From Pseudomonadota bacterium (GTDB lineage: Bacteria > Bdellovibrionota > UBA1018 > CAIMNF01): a stretch of DNA of 64,000 nt. A model generated the notes under the pieces. That model did not search any database and had not been told where the DNA came from. It saw nothing but the letters and a program-made list of their open reading frames with translations. The stretch is taken from positions 1-64,000 of the forward strand of contig JAIXWV010000030.1 of assembly GCA_027491115.1 (NCBI GenBank). The letters are read 5' to 3'. The translations under genes were made by a program, and so were the position numbers. This document shows, piece by piece, positions 26,633-35,720 of the stretch; positions within the stretch are counted from its first letter, which is position 1; the number at the start of each line of letters is the position of its first letter.

Positions 26633-27240
26633 TTCATCTCCAGGAGCTTCTGTTTGATCATGGCGGCTAGCATGGTTGCAGCCGTGTCGGTTTCTTCTCC
26701 AACAATGATGTCGGCGTACTGCCGCGTGGGTTCCAGGTAAAGCTGGTGCATGGGACGGACGGTATCGTAGTACTGCCGGATGATGTCTTCGAGGCTGCGG
26801 CTCCGGTCTTTCAAGTCCCGGAACAGGCGACGGATGAAGCGGATGTCTGACTCGACATGCAGGTAAAACTTGAGGTCGAAATGATTGCGAATCGATTCGT
26901 CCCAGAGAGCGAAGATCCCCTCGACGATGAGGATTTTACACGGTCCGACCGGTGTGGTCTTGGTCGTCCTACGGGAGCTGGAATAGTCATAAACGGGACT
27001 CTCGACCCGCTTTCCCTCACGCAACACCTCGAGATGGGACCGCATCAACTCCCAGTCGAACGCATCGGGATGGTCGAAGTTGGGTTCGTCGTTGATTTTG
27101 AGGTGGGAAGGGGGACGTGGGAGGTAATAGGAATCCTGGTGGAGCACGCCCACTTTCGGATCGCTGATCTGACTCAAAACTTTCTGCGTGAACGTGGTCT
27201 TTCCGGAGCCTGAGCCGCCGGCGATTCCGATGATGTACAT
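26629..27240 (-). CDS. udk: Uridine kinase
   Basis: IIGIAGGSGSGKTTFTQKV, LHQDSYYLPRP, NFDHPDAFDWELM. Confidence 0.93.
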   Translation of the reverse strand: MYIIGIAGGSGSGKTTFTQKVLSQISDPKVGVLHQDSYYLPRPPSHLKINDEPNFDHPDAFDWELMRSHLEVLREGKRVESPVYDYSSSRRTTKTTPVGPCKILIVEGIFALWDESIRNHFDLKFYLHVESDIRFIRRLFRDLKDRSRSLEDIIRQYYDTVRPMHQLYLEPTRQYADIIVGEETDTAATMLAAMIKQKLLEMK

Positions 27241-27257
27241 GCCCATAGTTGACTGGC

Positions 27258-28394
27258 TCAAGGATACTGAAGCTTTCGGAACTCCTCAAGGGTAATCCCC
27301 GCGATCCGGACAGGATAGTGTGCAGGGATTTCAGCCTCGTTTTTCCAGATCGGATCCCGGAAGTGCGGGTTGAGTCGCTTGAGGGTCTCCTGATCCAGGC
27401 GATAGTGTGCAACGATCCTGCCGATTTTCAGATTTTTCGGAAAAGCCAGACTGAGATACGGAGGAAGGCCATCCTCATCCTGCCTCTGCCGCTCCTCATG
27501 CACATCACACATGGCCAAAAACTCAAAAAGGTAATTGCGGGATGCGAACTTGAAAGAGGGCTCCTTGAAGATCCGGATGATCTTCACCGGATCATCCGTT
27601 CCGAGTGTTTTCACCGCCTTTTTCACCAGGGACGGCCCGTGGTGGTACGCCATGACAGCCAAGGCCCAACTTCCCAACAACTGATGATTGCGACGCAAGA
27701 ACCGGGCAGCCGCACGGGTGGACTTCAAGGGATCGAAACGCTCATCGATCGAGTGTCCGACCCTGAGATCTCGGGCGGCTGTCTGCGGCATGAACTGCCA
27801 GATGCCGACAGCACCCGCCTTGGACTTGGCCTCTTGATTGAAAGCACTCTCCACAAAGGGGAGCAGTACCAACTCTTCGGGAACCCCCTCCTCGCGAAAC
27901 ATCTCTCGCATGCGCTTCAAGTAAGGGCGGGACTCACCGAACGCGGCTTCGACCCGATCCTTCCGACCCGACTGGATGCGAAGTCGGCGATCTTCGGCTG
28001 CGAAGGCATAGGCGCGAGGATCTTCTATGGCATCCATCGCCTCAAACACCGGCCTGAGTTTTGGATCGAGACGGCTCACGGACACTTTTCCAGACGGAGC
28101 CCTGGAGAGCGCGCTCAAAGCGATCCGTACCTCACCCCGACCGCGCCTGGCGTCGGACTCAGTCCGATGCCTGGAGTAGATTCGTGCGGGATTCATCGAG
28201 TCATGCACCAACCAGTCGGAGGACTCAAACTCAGTATAAACCCGCTTCCAGAAGCGAATCTGTGCTTCGGACCAGGAATCAAGTGTGACTCCCAACTTTT
28301 GAAATCGCCGTTCATGGGTTAGGATCTCGTTTGCCCGGACAGAGGCGGGATCAAGGATGAGAACACACGTGGCGACCAGAATCATCTTTGTCAT
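27258..28394 (-). CDS. Membrane-bound lytic transglycosylase (MltD-like) with C-terminal LysM-like segment
   Basis: VLLPFVESAFNQEAKSKAGAVGIWQFMPQTARDL-type SLT motif, AVMAYHHGP; signal peptide. Confidence 0.85.
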   Translation of the reverse strand: MTKMILVATCVLILDPASVRANEILTHERRFQKLGVTLDSWSEAQIRFWKRVYTEFESSDWLVHDSMNPARIYSRHRTESDARRGRGEVRIALSALSRAPSGKVSVSRLDPKLRPVFEAMDAIEDPRAYAFAAEDRRLRIQSGRKDRVEAAFGESRPYLKRMREMFREEGVPEELVLLPFVESAFNQEAKSKAGAVGIWQFMPQTAARDLRVGHSIDERFDPLKSTRAAARFLRRNHQLLGSWALAVMAYHHGPSLVKKAVKTLGTDDPVKIIRIFKEPSFKFASRNYLFEFLAMCDVHEERQRQDEDGLPPYLSLAFPKNLKIGRIVAHYRLDQETLKRLNPHFRDPIWKNEAEIPAHYPVRIAGITLEEFRKLQYP

Positions 28395-29418
28395 CACTTT
28401 TGCTGCAATCACCCTTGCTCTAGTCACCACATTCCTCCTGAATCAGAGTACGGCAAATCCCGGGATACGGATACTGATCGACCGTCCTCCGAACACCCTC
28501 GAAGCCGGTCAAAATCCTGACGTGATGGCGAGAAAGATCCTTCCTCTCATGGAAGCGGGTTACCGGGTCGCAACACCGTTCGATCCCGAGGACTTCAAAC
28601 TCCTCCCTCCTTTAGCCGACCGCCCCGTTCTTCACTTCCGCACCGTCAGGGACGAGCTCGCACGTGGGATCCTGTTCGAGAAGGGCGAGGTCGACGTTCT
28701 GTTCAACAGCCTTTCCCTTTCAAAGACCCGATGGTTTCAGAAACAAGGGGCCTCCCTGGTTGAGGCTCCAGGGCACCACCTTTCGTTCATTGGATTCAAT
28801 TTGCGCGACCCGGCACTTTCCGACCCGAATCTCCGCAGGGCCATCTTGCACGCACTGCCCCTCGATCAATGGGTCCACAACAAATTTTTCGACATGGTGA
28901 CACCACTCCCGGTTCTTGCGGATTCATTCCGGCCTGAAGCCGCGCGATCCCTCATTGGGTCGCGTGGACCAATTAAGTTACGCTTTTTGACCACTCCGGT
29001 CCGCGAGGGCAACGAGCTGGCCTTGCTCGTCCGCGAAGCCCTGGGCAAGGTGGGAATCGAAGTGGAAGTGGTTCCACTCGAGTCCTCCTTGTTTTTTCAG
29101 CGCCTGAAGCGTGGGGACTTCCAGATCTTCGGATCTCGCTTGCTTCGCGAGACCGAGAACGATTCCATCTCAGACTACCTTCTGCCCGGGAAGAACAAGA
29201 ATTACTTTTCCTGGAGTCCGGATCGAACTTTGGCCGACAAAAATGGGAATCTCAGCTGGGCCGCGGCCGAGAAGCGGGTGCTGGAGGAACTACCCCTCAT
29301 TCCGCTCTTCACTTGGAAGCACGGACTCCTGCTGTCCAACCGCATTCGTAAGTCCACCCCTCCGCCCCGGATCGAAGAGGATTCCTTTCGCTTTTTGTCC
29401 ACCCTTCAGCTAGATTGA
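28357..29418 (+). CDS. ABC transporter substrate-binding protein (SBP_bac_5-like), short
   Basis: N-terminal TM/signal; FNLRDPALSDPNLRRAILHALPLDQWVHNKFF ... FDMVTPLP; VREALGKVGIEVEVVPLESSLFFQRLKRGDFQIF. Confidence 0.75.
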   Translation: MRTHVATRIIFVITFAAITLALVTTFLLNQSTANPGIRILIDRPPNTLEAGQNPDVMARKILPLMEAGYRVATPFDPEDFKLLPPLADRPVLHFRTVRDELARGILFEKGEVDVLFNSLSLSKTRWFQKQGASLVEAPGHHLSFIGFNLRDPALSDPNLRRAILHALPLDQWVHNKFFDMVTPLPVLADSFRPEAARSLIGSRGPIKLRFLTTPVREGNELALLVREALGKVGIEVEVVPLESSLFFQRLKRGDFQIFGSRLLRETENDSISDYLLPGKNKNYFSWSPDRTLADKNGNLSWAAAEKRVLEELPLIPLFTWKHGLLLSNRIRKSTPPPRIEEDSFRFLSTLQLD

Positions 29419-29422
29419 AACT

Positions 29423-30190
29423 ATGCGACGCGCCCTCTGCGATTTTCTTCCGCAGAAGCCCGGAATGTGGGTTGAACTCTCGGAAAACGAATCCCGCCAC
29501 CTTCTCTCCGTCCTAAGACTGGGACCCGGAGACGAAATCGAACTTCTCGACGGACGCGGGGGTTCCGCGCCCGCACGGATCGAGTTCAAAGGAAAATCTC
29601 CTGGAGCCGTTTTGACCGAATCTCCGCGGATCGACCCCGCACGGACTTCCGCTCCAGTGGAGCTGTTCATTTCGGTGCTGAAGGGCGAGGCCATGGAGTG
29701 GGTGATTGAGAAATCTGTGGAGCTCGGGGTCCGCGCCCTCACTCCGGTGGAAACTGAATTCAGCGTGGTGAAGCTCAAGAAAAAAGGTCTCGAAAATTTC
29801 CAGGAGCGTTGGCAAAAAATGGCCGACCAGGCCCTGAAGCAGTGCGGACGTCTCGACCGAATGGTGATCCACACCCCGGCGCCGTTTGAGATTGCACTGG
29901 AGAAGCCCGGACCATGGGTCTGGCTCGATGAGGATCTGGCCCAGAATGGCGGGATCGAGTCCCACCTGAGCCGTGGATGCCCTTCGGCAACTTCGGATCA
30001 ACCGGTCCGCCTCTTGATCGGTCCGGAAGGTGGCTTCAGCCCCAAGGAAAAGAGCCGCCTTTTGCAATTGACGGGGAGCGAAAAGAGGGAGATAAAAAGG
30101 GCACATCTGGGATCCCTGATCTTGAGGGCTGAAACCGCCGCACTCGCTGCGGTCGCCATCGCGGTCGGACAACACTATGGAAAAAGATAG
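29423..30190 (+). CDS. rsmE: 16S rRNA m3U1498 methyltransferase RsmE
   Basis: VIEKSVELGVRALTPVETEFSV, EKWQKMADQALKQCGR-like, LIGPEGGFSPKEKSRL, HLGSLILRAETAALAAVAI. Confidence 0.92.
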   Translation: MRRALCDFLPQKPGMWVELSENESRHLLSVLRLGPGDEIELLDGRGGSAPARIEFKGKSPGAVLTESPRIDPARTSAPVELFISVLKGEAMEWVIEKSVELGVRALTPVETEFSVVKLKKKGLENFQERWQKMADQALKQCGRLDRMVIHTPAPFEIALEKPGPWVWLDEDLAQNGGIESHLSRGCPSATSDQPVRLLIGPEGGFSPKEKSRLLQLTGSEKREIKRAHLGSLILRAETAALAAVAIAVGQHYGKR

Positions 30191-30812
30191 AATCAGCTTT
30201 AGGCCCCTGCACGACGGAATGGGCTTTCACCCGTTCTCCGACGGTCTTCCCTATGCTCCTGAGGCAAAAAGGAAACAGGCTCCGTCCACCGGAACCGGCG
30301 CCATTTCGGCAGGAACTCCTCGATTCGCTGAACCGATCCGGACCGCACGCCAACTTCAACAGGCATCCCAGGCTCGCATTCAGCCGACTCCACCGCCGGT
30401 TTCCCGTCCGGTCGCAACCCAGACACCCGCACAACCCGACCTGATTCGCAGGCGTGCATTTGCGTACCTGCTCGATGCCATTCTTCACGCCGGTTTTTGG
30501 ATCACCACCAATCTTGCCGCACTCTTTGCATTCAAGTTCCATCTCGATCCTGAGTTGATGCTTCAGAATCCGGCCGGATTCCTGGCTTTCTTCCTGCTCT
30601 CCCAGTGGTTGTTCGTCACGCTTCAGGAAGTGCTCTTTGAGACTTCTGCGGGCAAAGTTTTTTTCCAGCTCGAGTTCGATCGCGGACACCGCTCCCTTCT
30701 GCTGAGGTCGATTGTGTTCGCCCTGGGTTCGCTGCTGGTGTTCGGTTGGTTCTTCCGGCCGCAGGACAGCCTCGGAAAATTGCACCTCCGACAAGGGATC
30801 CAACGTTCATGA
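30177..30812 (+). CDS. RDD family membrane protein
   Basis: [21 protein letters not shown] and [11 protein letters not shown] ... [16 protein letters not shown]. Confidence 0.7.
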   Translation: MEKDRISFRPLHDGMGFHPFSDGLPYAPEAKRKQAPSTGTGAISAGTPRFAEPIRTARQLQQASQARIQPTPPPVSRPVATQTPAQPDLIRRRAFAYLLDAILHAGFWITTNLAALFAFKFHLDPELMLQNPAGFLAFFLLSQWLFVTLQEVLFETSAGKVFFQLEFDRGHRSLLLRSIVFALGSLLVFGWFFRPQDSLGKLHLRQGIQRS

Positions 30813-31279
30813 TCCGAGCAAAGATCCTGAGTCCGGCGAGCCTCAGGAACCGCCTCAAGAGAAGAGGTAAGAAACGCGTCGTTTTCACGAACGGCTGCTT
30901 TGACATCCTTCATGCGGGTCACGTGGATTATCTTGAACGGGCGGCAAAGCTCGGTGAGGTTCTGGTCGTCGCCCTGAACACCGACGAGTCGACCCGCCGA
31001 TTGAAGGGCCCCACCCGTCCGATCAATCCACTGAAGGACAGAATGAAGGTGATCGCGGCACTGGAGTCCGTGAGCTATGTCACCTGGTTTGACCAGGACA
31101 CCCCGCTCGAGCTCATTGAAAAGATCCTTCCGGATGTTCTGGTCAAAGGCGGAGACTACCGGGTCCGGGACATTGTCGGATACGACACCGTTCGAGAACA
31201 CGGGGGTAAAGTACGCACCCTTCCCTTCGTCGAGGGCCGGAGCACGACCTCCATCATCTCCAAAGCCCAGATGAAGTGA
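30809..31279 (+). CDS. D-glycero-beta-D-manno-heptose 1-phosphate adenylyltransferase (HldE C-terminal/RfaE2-like)
   Basis: [62 protein letters not shown]. Confidence 0.92.
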   Translation: MIRAKILSPASLRNRLKRRGKKRVVFTNGCFDILHAGHVDYLERAAKLGEVLVVALNTDESTRRLKGPTRPINPLKDRMKVIAALESVSYVTWFDQDTPLELIEKILPDVLVKGGDYRVRDIVGYDTVREHGGKVRTLPFVEGRSTTSIISKAQMK

Positions 31280-31810
31280 TTACTTCTGGGGCGCGTTCTT
31301 GTCGAACCAGGCGACCGACATCAACGACAGACCGAAAACGATCCATGCGAAAAACATCGGGCCGCGTGGAATGTCCGCTTCATGATAGGCGCGGAACGCG
31401 GGGCAAAACAGACAAGTGATGAAAATCCAACCGTAGGCTCCCCAGGTCAGACCGATTCCAAAGCGATTGCCACGGTGATTGGTGCCCGTGAAATGAGCGT
31501 AAGTGGTTCCGAGCACGATGGCGAGAGTGAAGAACACGATCAGACCGACCACGATGCCCGAAGCCGATCCATATGCCATGGCGGTGTTCCCGAGAATCGG
31601 AAGAGCAGAGATCCTAAAGGGTGTGGTGATATCCATCCCTTTGATTGCCGAATAGATCATCCCGAAAACGAGCATCATTGCTCCGGCAAAAAGTCCTGCG
31701 AACACTCCAGCGCGGATCCGCTCGGAGCGAAAACGGGTCCAAAGCGCGACGACGTTGTACTCGCCAGGAATGGAATCCGGATTAAAATTACGGTCTTTCA
31801 TATGGTTCAT
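31280..31810 (-). CDS. Hypothetical four-TM membrane protein
   Basis: Multiple hydrophobic helices, no family recognised. Confidence 0.6.
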   Translation of the reverse strand: MNHMKDRNFNPDSIPGEYNVVALWTRFRSERIRAGVFAGLFAGAMMLVFGMIYSAIKGMDITTPFRISALPILGNTAMAYGSASGIVVGLIVFFTLAIVLGTTYAHFTGTNHRGNRFGIGLTWGAYGWIFITCLFCPAFRAYHEADIPRGPMFFAWIVFGLSLMSVAWFDKNAPQK

Positions 31811-31864
31811 AGGTGGTTCCCAATTTAACAAGGATCCACCCATGATTCCACGGCGAAAGCAGAT

Positions 31865-32875
31865 TTATTTTACAGCTGGGGGAGCCGAGGCCGGGGCGCG
31901 CGCTGCGTCGCCTGACGCTGCAGCATCCACCGGGGCCGCCGCTTGAGCCGGGGCTGCAGCAGGTGCTTGAGCCATGCTCTTTTCGGCAGGAGTATTCTTG
32001 AACGGAAGGTTCTGGGCTGATCCACCCGGGGCGGATTCAGGCTCACCTTGACGGTCCCGCGTCAGACGGGCTTCAGGCACGTAGTACAGACTGAAGCCTG
32101 CATAGATCTTGTTCGGGTCTTTGATCAACTGGCGGTTGTTCTCCCAAAGCTTCTTCCACTTGGCGCGGGTTCCATAGACGTCTCCCGAAATGGTGCCGAG
32201 AGTGTCTCCACGCTTGATCAGGTAACGCTCACCATTTCTTTCAATGGTGACCATACCGGCATCACTCAAAACGATCTTGGTGCCGGGAGGAACATGATTC
32301 GGGTCTTTGATCGCCTTGCGATTGGTTTCGTAAATTTCTTTCCAGCGATAAAGATCGCCATAATGCTCGAACGCGATCTTCATGAGCGTGTCTCCGCGCC
32401 TCACGCGGTAGGGCTTACCGTCAACCACAGCTGCAGCTTCTTTCTCAGGAGCGGCTTGGGCCACCACCGAAGGCTCTGCAGGAGCGGCTTCCTCGACCGG
32501 GGCAGCAGCCACAGGTTCTGCCGCGGGCACCTCAGCCGGAGGAGCTTCCGCTACGGGAGTTTCCGCTACGGGAGCTTCAGCAACCGGAGTTTCAGCCACG
32601 GGTGCGTCTGCCGCAGGGGCCGCAGCCAGAGCAGGATCTTCCGCCACAGGTGAGGCAGCTTCCGCCGCCTTCACTTCTCCGTCTGGAGCAGGGGGAACGT
32701 CCGCGACTTCAGGAACAGCGTCTGTCGGGAGTGAGGAATCCGCTTCACCGACCGCCGCGGTCTCAGGGGTATCTCCAGTCGGCTCGTCCACCTGTGACGA
32801 AGAACACGCCGTCATGGAAATCAATGCCAACAACAGCGCAGTTACCTTCAGGTGACGAAACTTGAAATAGTCCAT
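31865..32875 (-). CDS. Lipoprotein with two LysM domains and Pro/Ala-rich linkers
   Basis: LISMTAC lipobox; YRVRRGDTLMKIAFEHYGDLYRWKEIYETN and YLIKRGDTLGTISGDVYGTRAKWKKLWENN. Confidence 0.85.
   Translation of the reverse strand: MDYFKFRHLKVTALLLALISMTACSSSQVDEPTGDTPETAAVGEADSSLPTDAVPEVADVPPAPDGEVKAAEAASPVAEDPALAAAPAADAPVAETPVAEAPVAETPVAEAPPAEVPAAEPVAAAPVEEAAPAEPSVVAQAAPEKEAAAVVDGKPYRVRRGDTLMKIAFEHYGDLYRWKEIYETNRKAIKDPNHVPPGTKIVLSDAGMVTIERNGERYLIKRGDTLGTISGDVYGTRAKWKKLWENNRQLIKDPNKIYAGFSLYYVPEARLTRDRQGEPESAPGGSAQNLPFKNTPAEKSMAQAPAAAPAQAAAPVDAAASGDAARAPASAPPAVK
32541..32615 (-). repeat. 15-bp degenerate minisatellite inside LysM lipoprotein (APVAE/TPVAE repeats)
   Basis: ggagcttccgctacg / ggagtttccgctacg / ggagcttcagcaacc / ggagtttcagccacg / ggtgcgtctgccgca. 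Confidence 0.8.
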
Positions 32876-32949
32876 ACATGGCCTCCATTCCTCGGATCGG
32901 TGGGCCTCGAGAAAATCTTGAAAAAAAATATGAGGGGATTGACTCCAGA

Positions 32950-33627
32950 CTACTTCTTGTAACAGTAACCGACGAACATCTCGGTCCGCTTGTGCTCTGC
33001 GTCCACGCGAAACACCTTGAAGAACAGATACCCTCTGGAGTCCTTGCGGATCCAGACCTCGGCGGGAGCCCCGACATCCTGGTAAATGCCGAACTTGTTC
33101 TCTGTGATTCGGATAATCAGGGAATTCCCAGATTGATTCAGCTCAAAAACTTGACGCTTTTCATTGGTGAGGTTCTGACTGTTGACCCACCCGTTGTTCT
33201 TCCCGATCACCAATCGCTGCTCCACACGATCGGCAGCCCCTGGAAACAATGGGCCGTAATCCGGCGTCCCCTCGAAGGAGACATTCATCTGCCGGATGAC
33301 AATCTCACTCATGAGATTGGGGTCGGTTGCCTTGGTGCTGAAACAGATGGTCCGCGGATGGGGCTCGTCCAGAAGATCGAAGTCTGCCAGGGTAGGTCTT
33401 GATCGAGCCTCGTCGAACGCTTCGGAAACCGAGGCGTGACGGCTTTTTCCGGGGGAGTATGGTCGCGAATCCTCATCCTCAAACACACTGGTTGGAGTCT
33501 GCTTGGTGGCCGTCCCACGAACCGGCGGGGCCTCCGCATCCAAATCATCCCGGACAGGCGGATCGATCGAGCAAGCCGAGAGCGACCCCATGAGGACGGA
33601 CAGCGCGAGAAACCGACGCAAGTTCAT
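32950..33627 (-). CDS. Hypothetical lipoprotein
   Basis: MNLRRFLALSVLMGSLSAC lipobox. Confidence 0.65.
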   Translation of the reverse strand: MNLRRFLALSVLMGSLSACSIDPPVRDDLDAEAPPVRGTATKQTPTSVFEDEDSRPYSPGKSRHASVSEAFDEARSRPTLADFDLLDEPHPRTICFSTKATDPNLMSEIVIRQMNVSFEGTPDYGPLFPGAADRVEQRLVIGKNNGWVNSQNLTNEKRQVFELNQSGNSLIIRITENKFGIYQDVGAPAEVWIRKDSRGYLFFKVFRVDAEHKRTEMFVGYCYKK

Positions 33628-33647
33628 GGTTCCATTGAAACAAAGTT

Positions 33648-34292
33648 TCAACGGGAAAGAAAGAGGTCTTGCTGATCGAGAGAATCCAACACCCGATCGC
33701 AGATCACATTGAAGTGATCCGGGTTTGCGACAAAATCCAGATCGTCACTTTCAATGACCAACTTCTTGCCGATGTCGTAATGGGCGATCCACTCATCGTA
33801 GTAACGATTCAAATTCGCCAGATAGTCTTCTGGCATGTCTTGCTCATAATCCCGTCCGCGCTTCCGAATCTGTTCCCGAAGGCGTGGCAAAGATTTCCGC
33901 AAATAAATCATCAAGCCGGGGGGCTGCAGGGACCCAGTGATCACCCGGTACACTTGGAGATAGTTCTGATAGTCCCGCTCTTCCATGAGGCCTTGCTCAT
34001 AGAGGTTGCGGGCGAAAATATTGGCATCCTCGTAAATCGTGCGGTCCTGAATCGCAGACGAAGTACCATCTGTGATGTCTTGATGGGCCTTAACGCGGTG
34101 TGTCATGAAGTAAATCTGGAGCGGAAAGCTCCACCTCTTCATGTCGGTGTAGAAATCTGCGAGATAGGGATTGTCGGTGACCGACTCAAAGTGGGCATCC
34201 CACGCGAAATGCTTGGCCAGCATGGTAGTGAGGGTGGTTTTACCCGTACCGATATTCCCTGCGACTGCTATAAAAATCTTTTGATTGGTCAC
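33648..34292 (-). CDS. Deoxynucleoside kinase family
   Basis: IAVAGNIGTGKTTLTTMLAKHF, FYTDMKRWSFPLQIYFMTHRVKAHQ, RTIYEDANIFARNLYEQG. Confidence 0.9.
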   Translation of the reverse strand: MTNQKIFIAVAGNIGTGKTTLTTMLAKHFAWDAHFESVTDNPYLADFYTDMKRWSFPLQIYFMTHRVKAHQDITDGTSSAIQDRTIYEDANIFARNLYEQGLMEERDYQNYLQVYRVITGSLQPPGLMIYLRKSLPRLREQIRKRGRDYEQDMPEDYLANLNRYYDEWIAHYDIGKKLVIESDDLDFVANPDHFNVICDRVLDSLDQQDLFLSR

Positions 34293-34404
34293 GGACCCCG
34301 TCCTCCCCTGGGCTGCCTTTGGAAATTAGGCCGGGCGGGGCATTCTGTCCAGTGGGTCCGTGGGAGCGGGGCGTTTTTTCTCGCGCTGACGCGGCGCACT
34401 CATG

Positions 34405-34433
34405 TTGACTTCCGGTCCCGCTCCCCATAAATA
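34405..34433 (+). promoter_or_regulatory. Putative sigma-70-like promoter upstream of DksA-like gene
   Basis: TTGACT-N17-TAAATA (strong -35, weak -10). Confidence 0.35.
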
Positions 34434-34464
34434 GTGCTTCGCTTTAAATCCCACGGAGGTTTCA

Positions 34465-34851
34465 ATGAGTCCCAAAACTGTCATGCAACTGAAGTCCGAA
34501 CTCCTGATCAAAAAGAACCAGCTCATGAATTTGCAGGTCCTGAACAAGCAGGCCGCCGTAGAAGACGAGTCTTCCATGAAGGACGTGATCGACCGCTCTG
34601 ACTCTGAAGAAGCCTGGCACGCCAAAGAGCGCATGAGCATGCATCTCAAGACGGAGCTGAGACAGATCGACATCTCTTTGCAGCGCATCGAAGCCGGTAC
34701 TTTTGGAGATTGCGAAGACTGCGGAGTCGAGATCCCCGTCAAACGCTTGCGCGTGCGCCCGGACGCCACCCTCTGCCTGAAGTGCCAGGAGGCATTTGAG
34801 AAGGAATCAGCGGGAACTCGTGGGGGCCACTCCGGTCAGTTCCTTCACTAA
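34465..34851 (+). CDS. DksA/TraR family protein with intact C4 zinc finger
   Basis: GDCEDCGVEIPVKRLRVRPDATLCLKCQEAFE. Confidence 0.88.
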   Translation: MSPKTVMQLKSELLIKKNQLMNLQVLNKQAAVEDESSMKDVIDRSDSEEAWHAKERMSMHLKTELRQIDISLQRIEAGTFGDCEDCGVEIPVKRLRVRPDATLCLKCQEAFEKESAGTRGGHSGQFLH

Positions 34852-35700
34852 ATCTTCGTAGCGGAGGAACCCACTCCAGGGGGTTTGCCGCTCCCGATCT
34901 AACTTGGTTTCAATCAAGGTCCGGTCTTTGAGATGCTTCTCGAGTCGGGCCTTGATTTTTTTACGGAGCTCCTCCGGGATCCCCGGCGCACTCAACCCGC
35001 GCACCAATGGAAGGACCCATTCGGGCTTTTGGTCCAACCACTGACGCAACAGCCCCCGAAGCTCTGGGGCTCGGCTGGTTTTGACCAGATACTCCGCAAA
35101 AAATGCCGCGGGGACCTCCTCTGCAAGACACTCACTCTTCGTAGCGACCGAGGAACGGTAGTCTTCGGAAGGCCCAAAGGCATCTCCCACCAGAAGCTTG
35201 AGTCCGTAAACTCTCATTTCCCGGTTCATCACCCCGAGCGCCCTGGCTTCTTGCCAGCGGATCTTGGCCTGATCTTTTCGCCCCAGCACTAGCTCGGTGT
35301 GAATCAAGCGAGTGAGCACGAGGACATGACCCACCTCGCGTGCATAGGCTTGGGCGAATCGCTCTTGGGCATCTTGGAATCGTCCCAGTCCGAGCCATCG
35401 CATCCCTTCGTAATACAAATCAGCTGTTTCTTGCGAAAAAAACGACGTTTGTGCGATCTGATGAAGTGCCCTTGCCCGCTCATCCCGCGACCAAGATGCC
35501 GTGAGCTTCAGAGCCTCTGCTCGACGCTCCAATGCCAGATACGCGCGCGCCAGCTCGAGATCTTGTTCAATATTTTGACCGCGCTTGAGCTCGAGAGTGC
35601 GTACCACGCCCGCCCAATCTCGGGCACGAAGAGCGTTCGCCCGGGACTCGGAGAACCCCGCGAGAATACAGAGCAAAAGAATGGAAGCTTTCATGGGCAT
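34807..35700 (-). CDS. Secreted TPR-like hypothetical protein
   Basis: Signal peptide; helical repeats ELARAYLALERRAEAL, LGLGRFQDAQERFAQAYAREV. Confidence 0.65.
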   Translation of the reverse strand: MPMKASILLLCILAGFSESRANALRARDWAGVVRTLELKRGQNIEQDLELARAYLALERRAEALKLTASWSRDERARALHQIAQTSFFSQETADLYYEGMRWLGLGRFQDAQERFAQAYAREVGHVLVLTRLIHTELVLGRKDQAKIRWQEARALGVMNREMRVYGLKLLVGDAFGPSEDYRSSVATKSECLAEEVPAAFFAEYLVKTSRAPELRGLLRQWLDQKPEWVLPLVRGLSAPGIPEELRKKIKARLEKHLKDRTLIETKLDRERQTPWSGFLRYEDLVKELTGVAPTSSR

Positions 35701-35720
35701 GGATTACACTCAAGGACAGT

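Noticed and set aside
33399-33712. Overlapping small plus-strand ORFs opposite the hypothetical lipoprotein
   Set aside because: Antisense, arginine/proline-rich shadow translations.
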